From Bacilli bacterium (GTDB taxonomy: Bacteria; Bacillota_I; Bacilli_A; RFN20; CAG-826), in assembly GCA_016302705.1 (NCBI GenBank), contig JAEDNC010000007.1, forward strand, positions 1-17,030: a DNA stretch of 17,030 nucleotides, given 5' to 3'. The notes beneath the pieces were generated by a model. That model was not told where the DNA came from. It did no database searches and saw only the letters and a program-made list of their open reading frames with translations. Positions 7,235 through 14,641 of this stretch are shown here, one piece after another. The position numbers were made by a program, and so were the translations under genes. How positions within the stretch are numbered: the first letter of the stretch is position 1; every line of letters starts with the position of its first letter.

Positions 7235-8232
7235 TAAAACGGTCCTCCTTGGTGTTTGACTGTGTTTAACATTTCAAATGCATTTGAATAACTTTCGTTT
7301 ATGACATTAGCACCGGCCGCCAAATCGTGAATGCCAGTATTGTTTTTACTGAACGATAAAATAGCGACATTAATGAAAAATGGAATAAAAGAAAATGTAA
7401 AGTTACCAAATAATAAGTTCATTGTAAATGGACTGATGAATGTAAGTACTATGAAAACAAAGCACCTTAATGCATTCTTTGATTTTGAAATCGGTTTAAG
7501 TGTTTTAGTATCAACAACTATTAGTCTTAAAATCATATAGCTTAATGTTCTATTTCTCTTATTGATTAGTGGAACGACAATGTAGAAAATTGTGCTGCTA
7601 ATTGTTGCGATTATTAAAAGCGAAATCGCCATTGTTTTTCCAACAACTCTACTAGCTTCTCTTAGTTTTGGGTTAGCGTGGAAGAAACTAACAGCGGCCT
7701 TATATTCATTTTTTAAATATTCTCTTGCGGTTGTGGTTGAAACATCTGATTTTCTAACGCACTCATTATCTGCATTTAATTCGTAATAACCGGAAGTTAA
7801 TTTTCTATCTAGGTATTCGCCATATCGATTTTCAGAGATTGCTCTTTCGTTTGTCTGATAGTACTTGGAAACCGGAAGATCATAGTTTTCTTCTGGAGTC
7901 TTATTTGTATCATAATGATCAATAAGTAACTCATATCCTGAACTACCATAAACAAAAAGACCAGAATCCACATATTCATCCAAGATGAATTGAGCGGAAT
8001 CTTGATACCCCACGGATGGGAAGATAGTGAAATATGTTAAAGCAAATAATCCACCGGCAAAGATTGCTGCAAAAGCAAAGTCAATTAGTCCTGCTGCGAC
8101 TCTTTTTAATAAAGAAGGGCGAGCCTTACTTTTCTTTTCATCAAATTCATCTTTTTTTCGATTTGCTTCGATTTTTCTTTGTTGAGCATCCATCTGCTCG
8201 ATGCTCATATTAACAGCGTCTCTTTTTTTCAT
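7234..8232 (-). CDS. RDD-family membrane protein with large extracytoplasmic insertion
   Basis: The product has 332 residues. A charged cytoplasmic N-terminus (1-40) leads into LLKRVAAGLIDFAFA (about 41-55), containing the Arg and Asp of the RDD signature and the first membrane helix (about 47-71). A polar stretch of about 125 residues follows and probably lies outside the membrane. Further helices run at about 200-222, 255-275 and 277-295, and the closing motif IHDLAAGANVI (about 301-311) carries the second conserved Asp. RDD proteins are poorly understood; some have been linked to ion transport. The start ATG at 8232 has only a weak ribosome binding site, 6 bases past the aldo/keto reductase stop. 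A second in-frame ATG eight codons later is possible. The gene is coupled to surE through TAATG. Confidence 0.8.
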   Translation of the reverse strand: MKKRDAVNMSIEQMDAQQRKIEANRKKDEFDEKKSKARPSLLKRVAAGLIDFAFAAIFAGGLFALTYFTIFPSVGYQDSAQFILDEYVDSGLFVYGSSGYELLIDHYDTNKTPEENYDLPVSKYYQTNERAISENRYGEYLDRKLTSGYYELNADNECVRKSDVSTTTAREYLKNEYKAAVSFFHANPKLREASRVVGKTMAISLLIIATISSTIFYIVVPLINKRNRTLSYMILRLIVVDTKTLKPISKSKNALRCFVFIVLTFISPFTMNLLFGNFTFSFIPFFINVAILSFSKNNTGIHDLAAGANVINESYSNAFEMLNTVKHQGGPF

Positions 8233-8238
8233 GATGTA

Positions 8239-9081
8239 TTAGTCTTTCTTGTCGTATAGTCTTTCAACTACAAAAGGATCTTCAGAGCGACCTACGATAG
8301 GTGCTTTTTTATCCAATAAAGCAATATCATTCATTTCTTCTTCGGTTAATGAAAAATCTAAGACATCAAAATTTTCTTTGATTCTATTTTCGTTACCGCT
8401 TTTTGGAATGACAGGTATACCTTGTTGAACAATATATCTGATTGCTATTTGAGCAGGAGTTTTATCATGTGCTTTTGCGATTCGGATTAATGTTTTTTCT
8501 TGAAGTAACTCTGGTTGAGAACCATGCCCTAAAGGAGAATAGGCTTCTACAGGGACACCGTATTTCTTATACCATTTGAGTTCTTCTTTTCTTTGGCAGT
8601 AGATGTTGACTTCTATTTGATTGACCATTGGCTTGATTTCACAGTTTTTTATAAGATCCACTAATCTAGCAGGATCAAAATTAGAAACCCCAATAGCTTT
8701 TATTTTCCCTTTTTTATAATAATCTTCTAATACTTTATATGCTTTGTAATAGTCTCCATATGGCCAGTGGATAATTACTAAATCCAAATAATCGGTTTGG
8801 AGATTTTTAAATGATTCTTCTAGTTTAGGAACAGGATTATCGAATGTCTTAAAATGGAGTTTAGTGGTTATAAAAAGTTCTTCTCTAGGAACTCCTGATT
8901 CCGCTAAAGCTTCGCCAACAAGTTTTTCATTGCCATATTGTTGAGCGGTATCAAAAAGGCGATACCCAGCTTTGACCGCATTTAAAATAGCCTTTTTTCC
9001 TTCAACCTCATCGCTAACTTTGTAAGTGCCATAGCCAACAATAGGCATTTTTAAATTGTTTGGCAAAATAATATATTCCAT
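8239..9081 (-). CDS. Aldo/keto reductase
   Basis: The product is a 280-residue NAD(P)H-dependent oxidoreductase of the AKR superfamily, which reduces aldehydes or ketones in a TIM barrel. The catalytic tetrad can be read off: Asp44 and Tyr49 in FDTAQQYGNE, Lys74 in FITTKLHF, His105 in LVIIHWPY. Other family signatures are IKAIGVSNFDPARL (about 127-140), VNQIEVN (about 153-159) and the cofactor-binding IPKSGNENRIKEN (about 225-237). It resembles the bacterial 2,5-diketo-gluconate reductase-like subgroup (AKR5-type), but the natural substrate cannot be told. ATG at 9081 has a modest AGG ribosome binding site 8 bases upstream. It is the first gene of the five-gene operon, with a promoter in the divergent region at 9108-9137. 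Confidence 0.93.
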   Translation of the reverse strand: MEYIILPNNLKMPIVGYGTYKVSDEVEGKKAILNAVKAGYRLFDTAQQYGNEKLVGEALAESGVPREELFITTKLHFKTFDNPVPKLEESFKNLQTDYLDLVIIHWPYGDYYKAYKVLEDYYKKGKIKAIGVSNFDPARLVDLIKNCEIKPMVNQIEVNIYCQRKEELKWYKKYGVPVEAYSPLGHGSQPELLQEKTLIRIAKAHDKTPAQIAIRYIVQQGIPVIPKSGNENRIKENFDVLDFSLTEEEMNDIALLDKKAPIVGRSEDPFVVERLYDKKD

Positions 9082-9111
9082 ATTAAATACCTATATTTTT
9101 CTATCGTATTG

Positions 9112-9126
9112 TATCATGATTTGATA
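9112..9126. repeat. Inverted repeat in the divergent promoter region
   Basis: TATCA (9112-9116) and TGATA (9122-9126) form a perfect inverted repeat with a 5-base centre, and ATCATGAT at 9114-9121 is itself palindromic. It lies between the -35 and -10 boxes of the minus-strand promoter and overlaps the extended -10 of the plus-strand one, so a bound protein could affect both. It is short enough to arise by chance. Confidence 0.3.
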
Positions 9127-9130
9127 TAAA
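9122..9130 (+). promoter_or_regulatory. Putative extended -10 promoter of the kinase gene
   Basis: TGATATAAA matches the extended -10 form TGnTATAAT. Transcription would begin near 9137, leaving a short leader that still holds the TAGGAAA ribosome binding site (9138-9144) before the ATG at 9150. No good -35 box lies 17 bases upstream. Confidence 0.35.
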
Positions 9131-9149
9131 TTATGAATAGGAAATCGGT

Positions 9150-9704
9150 ATGAAGAAATTAATTTTAATAAATGGCGACCTTGCAACAGGCAAATCCCAC
9201 TTTGCAATTATTGTTAGGGATTACTTTAATCTTCCTCTTTTTACAAAAGACGAATATAAAGAAGAATTTGCGAATCACTATGAATATGATACTTACGAAA
9301 AGAACCATAAATTATCAGTTATGGCGTTAGACGAAATAGTGAATAGATTTAAAGAAATTGCCCCAACTGGTAACGATTTAATATTAGAGGCTAATTTTCA
9401 CGAAAATTATCTTAAAATATTATCTGACTTAGCGGACACATATGGCTATTCAATTTTAAATATAAATTTAGTGGGTGATCCAGACATATTATTCAAGAGA
9501 TATATGAATAGGATAGTTAACGAAAACAGACACCCGGTTCATACGGTGAATAAACTTGATGAGATAGAGAAATTTAGGAAATACACCTTAGATAGAAGAA
9601 ACGAAAAGATGTATGGAAAAGTATTAGAAATAGACGCGAACAATTTCTCTTACCAAACTGATGAAAAAATCTTAAAGCAAATTGAAGACTTCTTAGACAA
9701 ATAA
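9150..9704 (+). CDS. Small P-loop kinase (AAA_33/zeta-toxin-like fold), substrate unknown
   Basis: The product is a 184-residue soluble protein. The N-terminus is beta strand KKLILING followed by the P-loop GDLATGKS (residues 9-16), which binds the phosphates of ATP or GTP. A Walker-B-like strand LILEANF lies at about 77-83, and a basic segment with Arg and His residues (about 120-135) may form the lid. The size and shape match small predicted nucleoside or sugar kinases annotated as AAA-family ATPases. A toxin role is not supported, because no antitoxin gene is adjacent. It is a single-gene unit with a TAGGAAA ribosome binding site and a terminator 16 bases after its stop. It points away from the aldo/keto reductase operon. 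Confidence 0.8.
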   Translation: MKKLILINGDLATGKSHFAIIVRDYFNLPLFTKDEYKEEFANHYEYDTYEKNHKLSVMALDEIVNRFKEIAPTGNDLILEANFHENYLKILSDLADTYGYSILNINLVGDPDILFKRYMNRIVNENRHPVHTVNKLDEIEKFRKYTLDRRNEKMYGKVLEIDANNFSYQTDEKILKQIEDFLDK

Positions 9705-9720
9705 ATTCAAAAACCATATA

Positions 9721-9751
9721 AGAAAGCACTTAAATTTGCTTTTTTATTTCT
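9721..9751 (+). terminator. Rho-independent terminator after the kinase gene
   Basis: AGAAAGCA (9721-9728) pairs with TGCTTTTT (9737-9744) across an 8-base loop and continues into a T-rich tail. It lies 16 bases after the kinase stop and separates it from gdpP. Confidence 0.65.
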
Positions 9752-9866
9752 TTAGATAACAAAATCAAACGACAAAAAATATGGGTCCACTCCGGAAAAA
9801 GAAGAAAACATTTCGTTTTCTATGTTTTGTGAGTTTGAGAATTTTGTTCGCATTTGCACACACGAA

Positions 9867-9876
9867 TATATATAAT
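9867..9876 (+). promoter_or_regulatory. Putative gdpP operon promoter (-10), consistent with a leaderless message
   Basis: TATATATAAT contains a perfect TATAAT at 9871-9876, only 9 bases before the chosen gdpP ATG at 9886. A partial -35, TTGTTC at 9844-9849, lies 17 bases before the overlapping TATATA at 9867. Initiation 6-8 bases after the -10 would leave almost no 5' leader. No Shine-Dalgarno sequence precedes the ATG, which agrees with this. Confidence 0.45.
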
Positions 9877-9885
9877 AAAACTACT

Positions 9886-11922
9886 ATGAAAAAGAAAATC
9901 CATACCTTCCGTGCAGTGGTCTTTCCAACTATTTTAGTTGAAATAGCTGGTTTGACTTTATTTGTTATTTTCTACTTCAATAACTTCGCTGGTACAAGAG
10001 ATGTGATATCTCCTGAATATGTTATCGGCGGAGCAGTTGGCATCGTTGGAATTAATATCCTCATTCTTTGGATTGCATATATTAGTATTTCTTCATATCG
10101 TCATAAAACTGATTTGAAGGCCGCTGAAGTCATTGGTAGTGATGTTCAAGAAGCATATAACTTTGCAATGATCGGTCTAGTGGTTACTGATGAAAATGAC
10201 ATTGTCATTTGGCATAACGATTTATTTAAAGAAAGACACATCGATATTCTCGATTTAAATATTTTTGAATGGCAAAGAGAGTTGAGAACATTAAAAGATA
10301 AAGGTTCTAATGAAGTTGCTAAGTTGATCATTAATAATCGTAACTTTGAAGTTAAATATTTAAGTGACGCTGGATTATGGATTTTTAAAGATACCACTGA
10401 TTATGAATCAATTTATTCATATTCCAAGTTACAAGCACCTGTCGTTGGTATTTTATCAATGGATAACTACGAAGAAGTTATTAAAGGTGATGATGACTAT
10501 AACGACACAATTACTAAGGCAAAAGATATCATCTTTGAATATACACAAAAATATGGAGTTTTACTTCGTAAGTTTAAAGATAGTAACTATTTAATGCTTT
10601 GTAATTATGATGCATATAGTAAGATGCAAGCTGATAACTTCTCTATCGTTGATAAAGTTAGAAGTGTCTCCATAGGAGAAGATATTCCTCTTACTTTATC
10701 TATCGGTATTGCTAGAGACTTCCCAGATGTCGTTAAATTAAACGAACTTGCTAGTGCTGCTCTTGATATTGCCATGTCTCGTGGCGGTGACCAAGTCGTC
10801 GTTTCTGTTTATGGCAAGGAAATGGAATTCTATGGTGGTAAAACCGAAGCGCAAGAAAAGCGTAGTAGAGTTAAAATCCGTGTTCTTGCAGACTCCTTAA
10901 TTAATTTAATTAAAAATGCTAGTAATGTCCTTATTATGGGACACACAAATATGGATATGGATGCTTTAGGAAGCTGTTTAGGCGTTAAAGCAATTTGTGA
11001 AAGAATGAAAGTTCCTTCAAAGCTAGTAGTCGATTTAAAGGCTACAGAAATTAAAACTAGAGCAGCCTTAACTAGCAGTTTTAATCGTGAAGAACTTGAA
11101 GACTTAATCGTTCCATCTAAAGATGCATTGGGTTTAGTTAAATCTGATACTTTAGTGGTTGTTTGTGATGTTCATATTCCATCAATGGTTATGGCACCTG
11201 CTATTTTAGACCACACTAATAAGGTTGTTGTTATTGACCATCATAGACGTGCTGAAGAATATATTGAATCTCCTGTCTTTAACTATATTGATCCAGCCGC
11301 TAGTAGTGCTTCTGAATTAATTACTGAATTCATTAGATTCTCGTCTATTTCCCCACGTATTGAATTGAATTCAACTTATGCAACCATTATGCTTTCCGGT
11401 ATCTTCCTTGATAGTTCATTCTATAAGAGCAAGAACACTGGTATTAGGACATTTGAAGCATCTACTATTCTTAAAGAATATGGAGCGGACAACTCTGTCG
11501 CTGATGATTTACTCAAAGATGATTATGAAGAATATATTGAAACAACAAATATTGTTTCGAAGATGAAAACTGCTGACTATGGAGTAGTCTATGCGATTGC
11601 TAATCCAAACCAATTTTATGATGCTGCTTCTATTGCTAAAGCAGCAAATGCTTGTTTACAAATGAAGGGAATTCACGCTGCCTTTATTATTGGTAGAACA
11701 AGTGGAAAAGAAATTAAAATATCTGCTCGTAGTGATGGACTCATTAACGTCTCTAAATTATGTGAAAAGATGGGTGGAGGAGGTCACTTTACTTCCTCAG
11801 CAGCCACTTTCTTAAAGAGTGATGTTAATGAAGTAGAAGAGATTTTACTTAATACAATTCGTAAATACTTGTCTGAAGCAAAAGCAGACGTAAATAGAAA
11901 ACACACACCGGAAGAAATGTAA
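9886..11922 (+). CDS. gdpP: Cyclic-di-AMP phosphodiesterase GdpP (GGDEF-like/DHH-DHHA1)
   Basis: This membrane-bound enzyme hydrolyses c-di-AMP to pApA and so sets levels of a messenger that controls potassium and osmotic balance. Counting from the ATG at 9886 it has 678 residues, near the usual 655-660. Order: two N-terminal membrane helices (about 10-32 and 46-68), a PAS-like sensor region (about 85-170), a degenerate GGDEF domain ending in SRGGDQVVV (about 298-306), then DHH-DHHA1. Catalytic metal-site residues are present: His353, Asp357 and Asp359 in MGHTNMDMDALG, Asp428 in CDVH, DHHRR at 451-455, Asp509 in GIFLDSS, and GGGGH at about 630-634. The frame is open back to an ATG at 9781, which would add 35 residues including a second hydrophobic patch. 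Neither start has a ribosome binding site. I prefer 9886 for length and its TATAAT. It heads the rplI-dnaB operon, as in Bacillus. Confidence 0.93.
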   Translation: MKKKIHTFRAVVFPTILVEIAGLTLFVIFYFNNFAGTRDVISPEYVIGGAVGIVGINILILWIAYISISSYRHKTDLKAAEVIGSDVQEAYNFAMIGLVVTDENDIVIWHNDLFKERHIDILDLNIFEWQRELRTLKDKGSNEVAKLIINNRNFEVKYLSDAGLWIFKDTTDYESIYSYSKLQAPVVGILSMDNYEEVIKGDDDYNDTITKAKDIIFEYTQKYGVLLRKFKDSNYLMLCNYDAYSKMQADNFSIVDKVRSVSIGEDIPLTLSIGIARDFPDVVKLNELASAALDIAMSRGGDQVVVSVYGKEMEFYGGKTEAQEKRSRVKIRVLADSLINLIKNASNVLIMGHTNMDMDALGSCLGVKAICERMKVPSKLVVDLKATEIKTRAALTSSFNREELEDLIVPSKDALGLVKSDTLVVVCDVHIPSMVMAPAILDHTNKVVVIDHHRRAEEYIESPVFNYIDPAASSASELITEFIRFSSISPRIELNSTYATIMLSGIFLDSSFYKSKNTGIRTFEASTILKEYGADNSVADDLLKDDYEEYIETTNIVSKMKTADYGVVYAIANPNQFYDAASIAKAANACLQMKGIHAAFIIGRTSGKEIKISARSDGLINVSKLCEKMGGGGHFTSSAATFLKSDVNEVEEILLNTIRKYLSEAKADVNRKHTPEEM

Positions 11923-11923
11923 T

Positions 11924-12373
11924 ATGGAAGTAATACTTTTAGTTGATGTAAAAAAAGTTGGCAAAAAGAACCAAACAGTGAAAGTCAGCGATGGCTACGC
12001 AAATAATTTTTTGTTGAAACAAAAACTCGCTGTTCCAGTTTCTAAAAAGAGCATGGAAATTTTAGAAGAGCAAAAAGAAATTGCTCGTATCAATGAAGAA
12101 AACAATAAAAAGGACGCTCAAGCATTAGCAGAGCGACTTAAAGACATCACTTTAGAATTCACCGCTAAAGTTGGTAAGGATTCTAAATTATTTGGTTCAA
12201 TTTCTCTTAAACAAGTTGAAGAGGAAATGAAGAAACAGTTTAATATCACCATTGATAAGAGAAAATTTATCGATAAAGGACCTCTTGATATGCTCGGTAT
12301 TTATAAACTTAGAATCGAGTTATATAAGGGTGTTATCGGTGAAATCAAAGTGCATATTGGTGAAAGGAAATAG
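11924..12373 (+). CDS. rplI: 50S ribosomal protein bL9
   Basis: The product is a 149-residue large-subunit ribosomal protein that binds 23S rRNA near the base of the L1 stalk. The N-terminal domain shows the family signature, here VKKVGKKNQTVKVSDGYANN with FLL after it (about 9-31). A long charged connecting helix follows (about 41-75), then the C-terminal domain ending KVHIGE. Length is typical. The ATG comes one base after the gdpP stop, with GGAAG inside the gdpP end acting as the probable ribosome binding site. The downstream dnaB starts 2 bases past its stop. Confidence 0.97.
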   Translation: MEVILLVDVKKVGKKNQTVKVSDGYANNFLLKQKLAVPVSKKSMEILEEQKEIARINEENNKKDAQALAERLKDITLEFTAKVGKDSKLFGSISLKQVEEEMKKQFNITIDKRKFIDKGPLDMLGIYKLRIELYKGVIGEIKVHIGERK

Positions 12374-12375
12374 TT

Positions 12376-13881
12376 ATGGCTCGTAAAAATGGCACAAAAA
12401 AAGTAGCAACTGAATTACCTTATAACGCGGATGCTGAGCGTGTTGTTTTAGGTAGTGCGATGCTTTCAAAAGACTATTGCCTTGATATTTTAAACACCTT
12501 AGAAGAAAGTGATTTCTTTTTAGGCAAACACCAAATTATTTACCGCGCAATTGCCTCTTTAGGAGTTAGAAGAGTTGATGTCGATGTTTTAACTGTCGCT
12601 GAAGAACTTGATAACTTAAAAGAACTTGAGAATATTGGTGGGGCTAAATACTTAGCGGAATGTACTAACACTGTTGTTGCTGCTAGTACATTAAGTTTCT
12701 ATATCCGCATCATTCAAGATAACTCCGTCTTAAGAAAAATGCTTACTACCATTAGAGGCATTGATAATGAATATCGTACCGAAGAGATTGAAAACATTAA
12801 TGATTTTATTCTCGATAGCGAAAATAGATTTAAAGAGAGTATTGCTAAAAGACATATCTCTTCATTTGCTACTACAAGTGAAATTGCTCCAAACATCCAA
12901 GCTTCTTTAGAAAAACTACAAGACGCAGATAACGATAGCGATGTTATTGGTGTTTCAACTGGATACGATCGTCTTAACCAAATCACTCAAGGATTTAAAC
13001 CTGGTGAATTAATTGTTGTTGCCGCTCGTCCTGCTGTTGGTAAAACTGCGATTTGTCTTAACTTTGCGCATAAGATTGCAACCCACTCTAAAAAAGCAGT
13101 GGCGATCTTCTCTTTAGAAATGTCTAAAGAACAATTATTTAATCGTTTAATTGCTATGGATTGCTGTGTTGATGCTAAAAAGATTAATTCTGGAAGATTA
13201 TCAACCGCAACTGATAAAGTTAAAGTTCTTAATTCAATTAAGACTTTATCTAACGCAAAAATCTATATTGATGACACTCCATCAATTAAACTTAATGACA
13301 TCATCACAAAAGCCACCAAACTTCAAGCTCATGAACCAGATTTAGCCTTAATCGTCGTTGACTATTTAGGCCTAGTTCAAGTCGCTAATAAAAACGGCCG
13401 TTCTCCTGATTCACGTCAAGAAGAAGTCCGTCAAATTTCTTTGGCCCTAAAAGCTTTAGCAAGAGATTTAAAAGTTCCAGTCATCGCAGTTAGCCAATTA
13501 TCCCGTGCGGTTGAAAAACGTGATTCACAACGTCCTGTGATGTCAGATTTACGTGATTCTGGTAACATTGAGCAAGACGCTGACATTGTTATTCTTCTTT
13601 ATAGAGAAGACTACTACGCAGATAAGAAAATAGGAGCTGCTAATAAAAAAGGTGGTCAATTAACTCAAAACGATAAATTTGAACTTGCCAAAGCTCAAAA
13701 AGAAAAAGAATTAGGTGCTGAGATTCCAGGCAATGCTTCATATACTGAAGTCATTGTTGCAAAAAATAGAGCAGGACAAACTGGTGTTGCTCGTTTATTC
13801 TTCTACAAAGATTATGTGAGGTTTGATTCTCCAACCAGAGAATGGGAAGAAGCAATGGAACACATCTCAGAAGAGAATTAA
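12376..13881 (+). CDS. dnaB: Replicative DNA helicase DnaB
   Basis: The product is the hexameric helicase that unwinds DNA at the replication fork (called DnaC in Bacillus). The N-terminal primase-interacting domain spans about 10-115 (PYNADAERVVLGSAML at its start). The RecA-like domain has Walker A in AARPAVGKT (216-224), SLEMSKEQL (246-254), Walker B LIVVDYLGLV (325-334), the AVSQLSR strand (371-377) and the DLRDSGNIEQDAD segment (391-403). At 501 residues it exceeds the usual 450 or so. Most of the excess is a lysine- and glutamine-rich insertion at about 415-453, between LLYREDYY and EVIVAKNRAGQTG. AAAGGAA in the end of rplI serves as ribosome binding site. No intein is present. Confidence 0.97.
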   Translation: MARKNGTKKVATELPYNADAERVVLGSAMLSKDYCLDILNTLEESDFFLGKHQIIYRAIASLGVRRVDVDVLTVAEELDNLKELENIGGAKYLAECTNTVVAASTLSFYIRIIQDNSVLRKMLTTIRGIDNEYRTEEIENINDFILDSENRFKESIAKRHISSFATTSEIAPNIQASLEKLQDADNDSDVIGVSTGYDRLNQITQGFKPGELIVVAARPAVGKTAICLNFAHKIATHSKKAVAIFSLEMSKEQLFNRLIAMDCCVDAKKINSGRLSTATDKVKVLNSIKTLSNAKIYIDDTPSIKLNDIITKATKLQAHEPDLALIVVDYLGLVQVANKNGRSPDSRQEEVRQISLALKALARDLKVPVIAVSQLSRAVEKRDSQRPVMSDLRDSGNIEQDADIVILLYREDYYADKKIGAANKKGGQLTQNDKFELAKAQKEKELGAEIPGNASYTEVIVAKNRAGQTGVARLFFYKDYVRFDSPTREWEEAMEHISEEN

Positions 13882-13888
13882 GGAAACA

Positions 13889-14641
13889 ATGTTTTTTGAT
13901 ATTGTTGGAAGTGGTTCAAAAGGAAATGCAACTTTAGTCTTTTCCTCAAAGACCACTCTTTTAATAGATATGGGTCTTCCCTTAGGAAGAGTGGAATCAG
14001 AATTACATCGTTTTAACAAAGTTATTAAAGATGTCGATGCTCTTTTAGTGACCCACAATCACGCGGATCATTATCGTGGATTAAAAGCTATTTCTCCAAA
14101 AAAGATTTATGCCTTAGAAGGAACAGTGCCAGGCTCATTAAGTAATGTCATTGATGTATTTGAGCCATTTATTATTGGAGATATAAAAATAACTGCCTTC
14201 CCAACTAGTCACGATGCGACTAATCCGTGTGGATATATGTTAGAGGCTGATAATGAGAAACTAGTTTATATGACTGACACTGGCTGTTATTACTCAAGTA
14301 ATACTTCTTTACTAGAAAATCCTGATTATTTAATCATTGAATCTAACCATGATATTCAAATGCTATTGCACACTCATAGACCAATGGAATTAATTCATAG
14401 AATTATGTCTGATGTTGGTCATTTATGTAATGAAGATAGTGCTTTTGCAGCGTTAGAAATTATTGGAGACAAAACTAAAGAAATAGTGCTAGCGCATATC
14501 TCTGAAGAAGCAAATACTCCAGAGACCGCTTTAGAAGCTTATGAAAAAATCTTTAGATATAAAGGCGTTGATATTAATCGATATAAGGTAAGATGCGCTC
14601 CTCAATGGAAAAATATGATTGGGGGAGATTATGACAATTAA
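13889..14641 (+). CDS. walJ: MBL-fold metallohydrolase WalJ (YycJ), probable DNA exonuclease
   Basis: The product is a 250-residue cytoplasmic metallo-beta-lactamase-fold hydrolase. It matches WalJ/YycJ, reported in Bacillus as a 5'-3' DNA exonuclease linked to mismatch repair. Visible residues: the start GSGSKGNATL, metal motif THNHADH (His56, His58, Asp60, His61), His108 in PTSHDATNPCGY, Asp130 in YMTDTGCY, IIESNHD at about 149-155, and a late His203 in LAHISEEANTP. The start ATG at 13889 is chosen because AAGGAA overlaps the dnaB stop just upstream and the protein then begins as the family does. An in-frame start at 13823 would lie inside dnaB. In Bacillus the gene follows walRKHI; here it follows dnaB directly. 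It overlaps rlmH by 11 bases. Confidence 0.92.
   Translation: MFFDIVGSGSKGNATLVFSSKTTLLIDMGLPLGRVESELHRFNKVIKDVDALLVTHNHADHYRGLKAISPKKIYALEGTVPGSLSNVIDVFEPFIIGDIKITAFPTSHDATNPCGYMLEADNEKLVYMTDTGCYYSSNTSLLENPDYLIIESNHDIQMLLHTHRPMELIHRIMSDVGHLCNEDSAFAALEIIGDKTKEIVLAHISEEANTPETALEAYEKIFRYKGVDINRYKVRCAPQWKNMIGGDYDN

Larger units (their letters stand above)
9108..9137 (-). promoter_or_regulatory. Putative promoter of the aldo/keto reductase operon
   Basis: On the minus strand TTCATA (9137-9132) is followed after 18 bases by TACAAT (9113-9108). The implied start of transcription gives a leader of about 20 bases before the ATG at 9081. It overlaps the promoter proposed for the divergent kinase gene. 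Confidence 0.45.

Noticed and set aside
9150..9704. Zeta-type toxin of a toxin-antitoxin pair
   Set aside because: The fold is P-loop kinase-like, but no small partner gene is adjacent and the gene has its own promoter and terminator.
9803..9821. AGAAAAC/GTTTTCT hairpin before gdpP
   Set aside because: The stem has only two G-C pairs and no T-run follows; likely chance in A+T-rich sequence.
9781..9885. gdpP start at the upstream ATG (713-residue product)
   Set aside because: No ribosome binding site, a product longer than the family, and a perfect TATAAT lying inside this stretch. The 9886 start is preferred, though not proven.
10673..10812. Active diguanylate cyclase in GdpP
   Set aside because: The GGDEF signature is degenerate (SRGGDQ), as in known GdpP proteins; the DHH-DHHA1 half is the enzyme.
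14619..14630. rlmH starting at TTG 14619
   Set aside because: The TTG overlaps the GGGGGAG ribosome binding site. ATG 14631 gives the normal family length.
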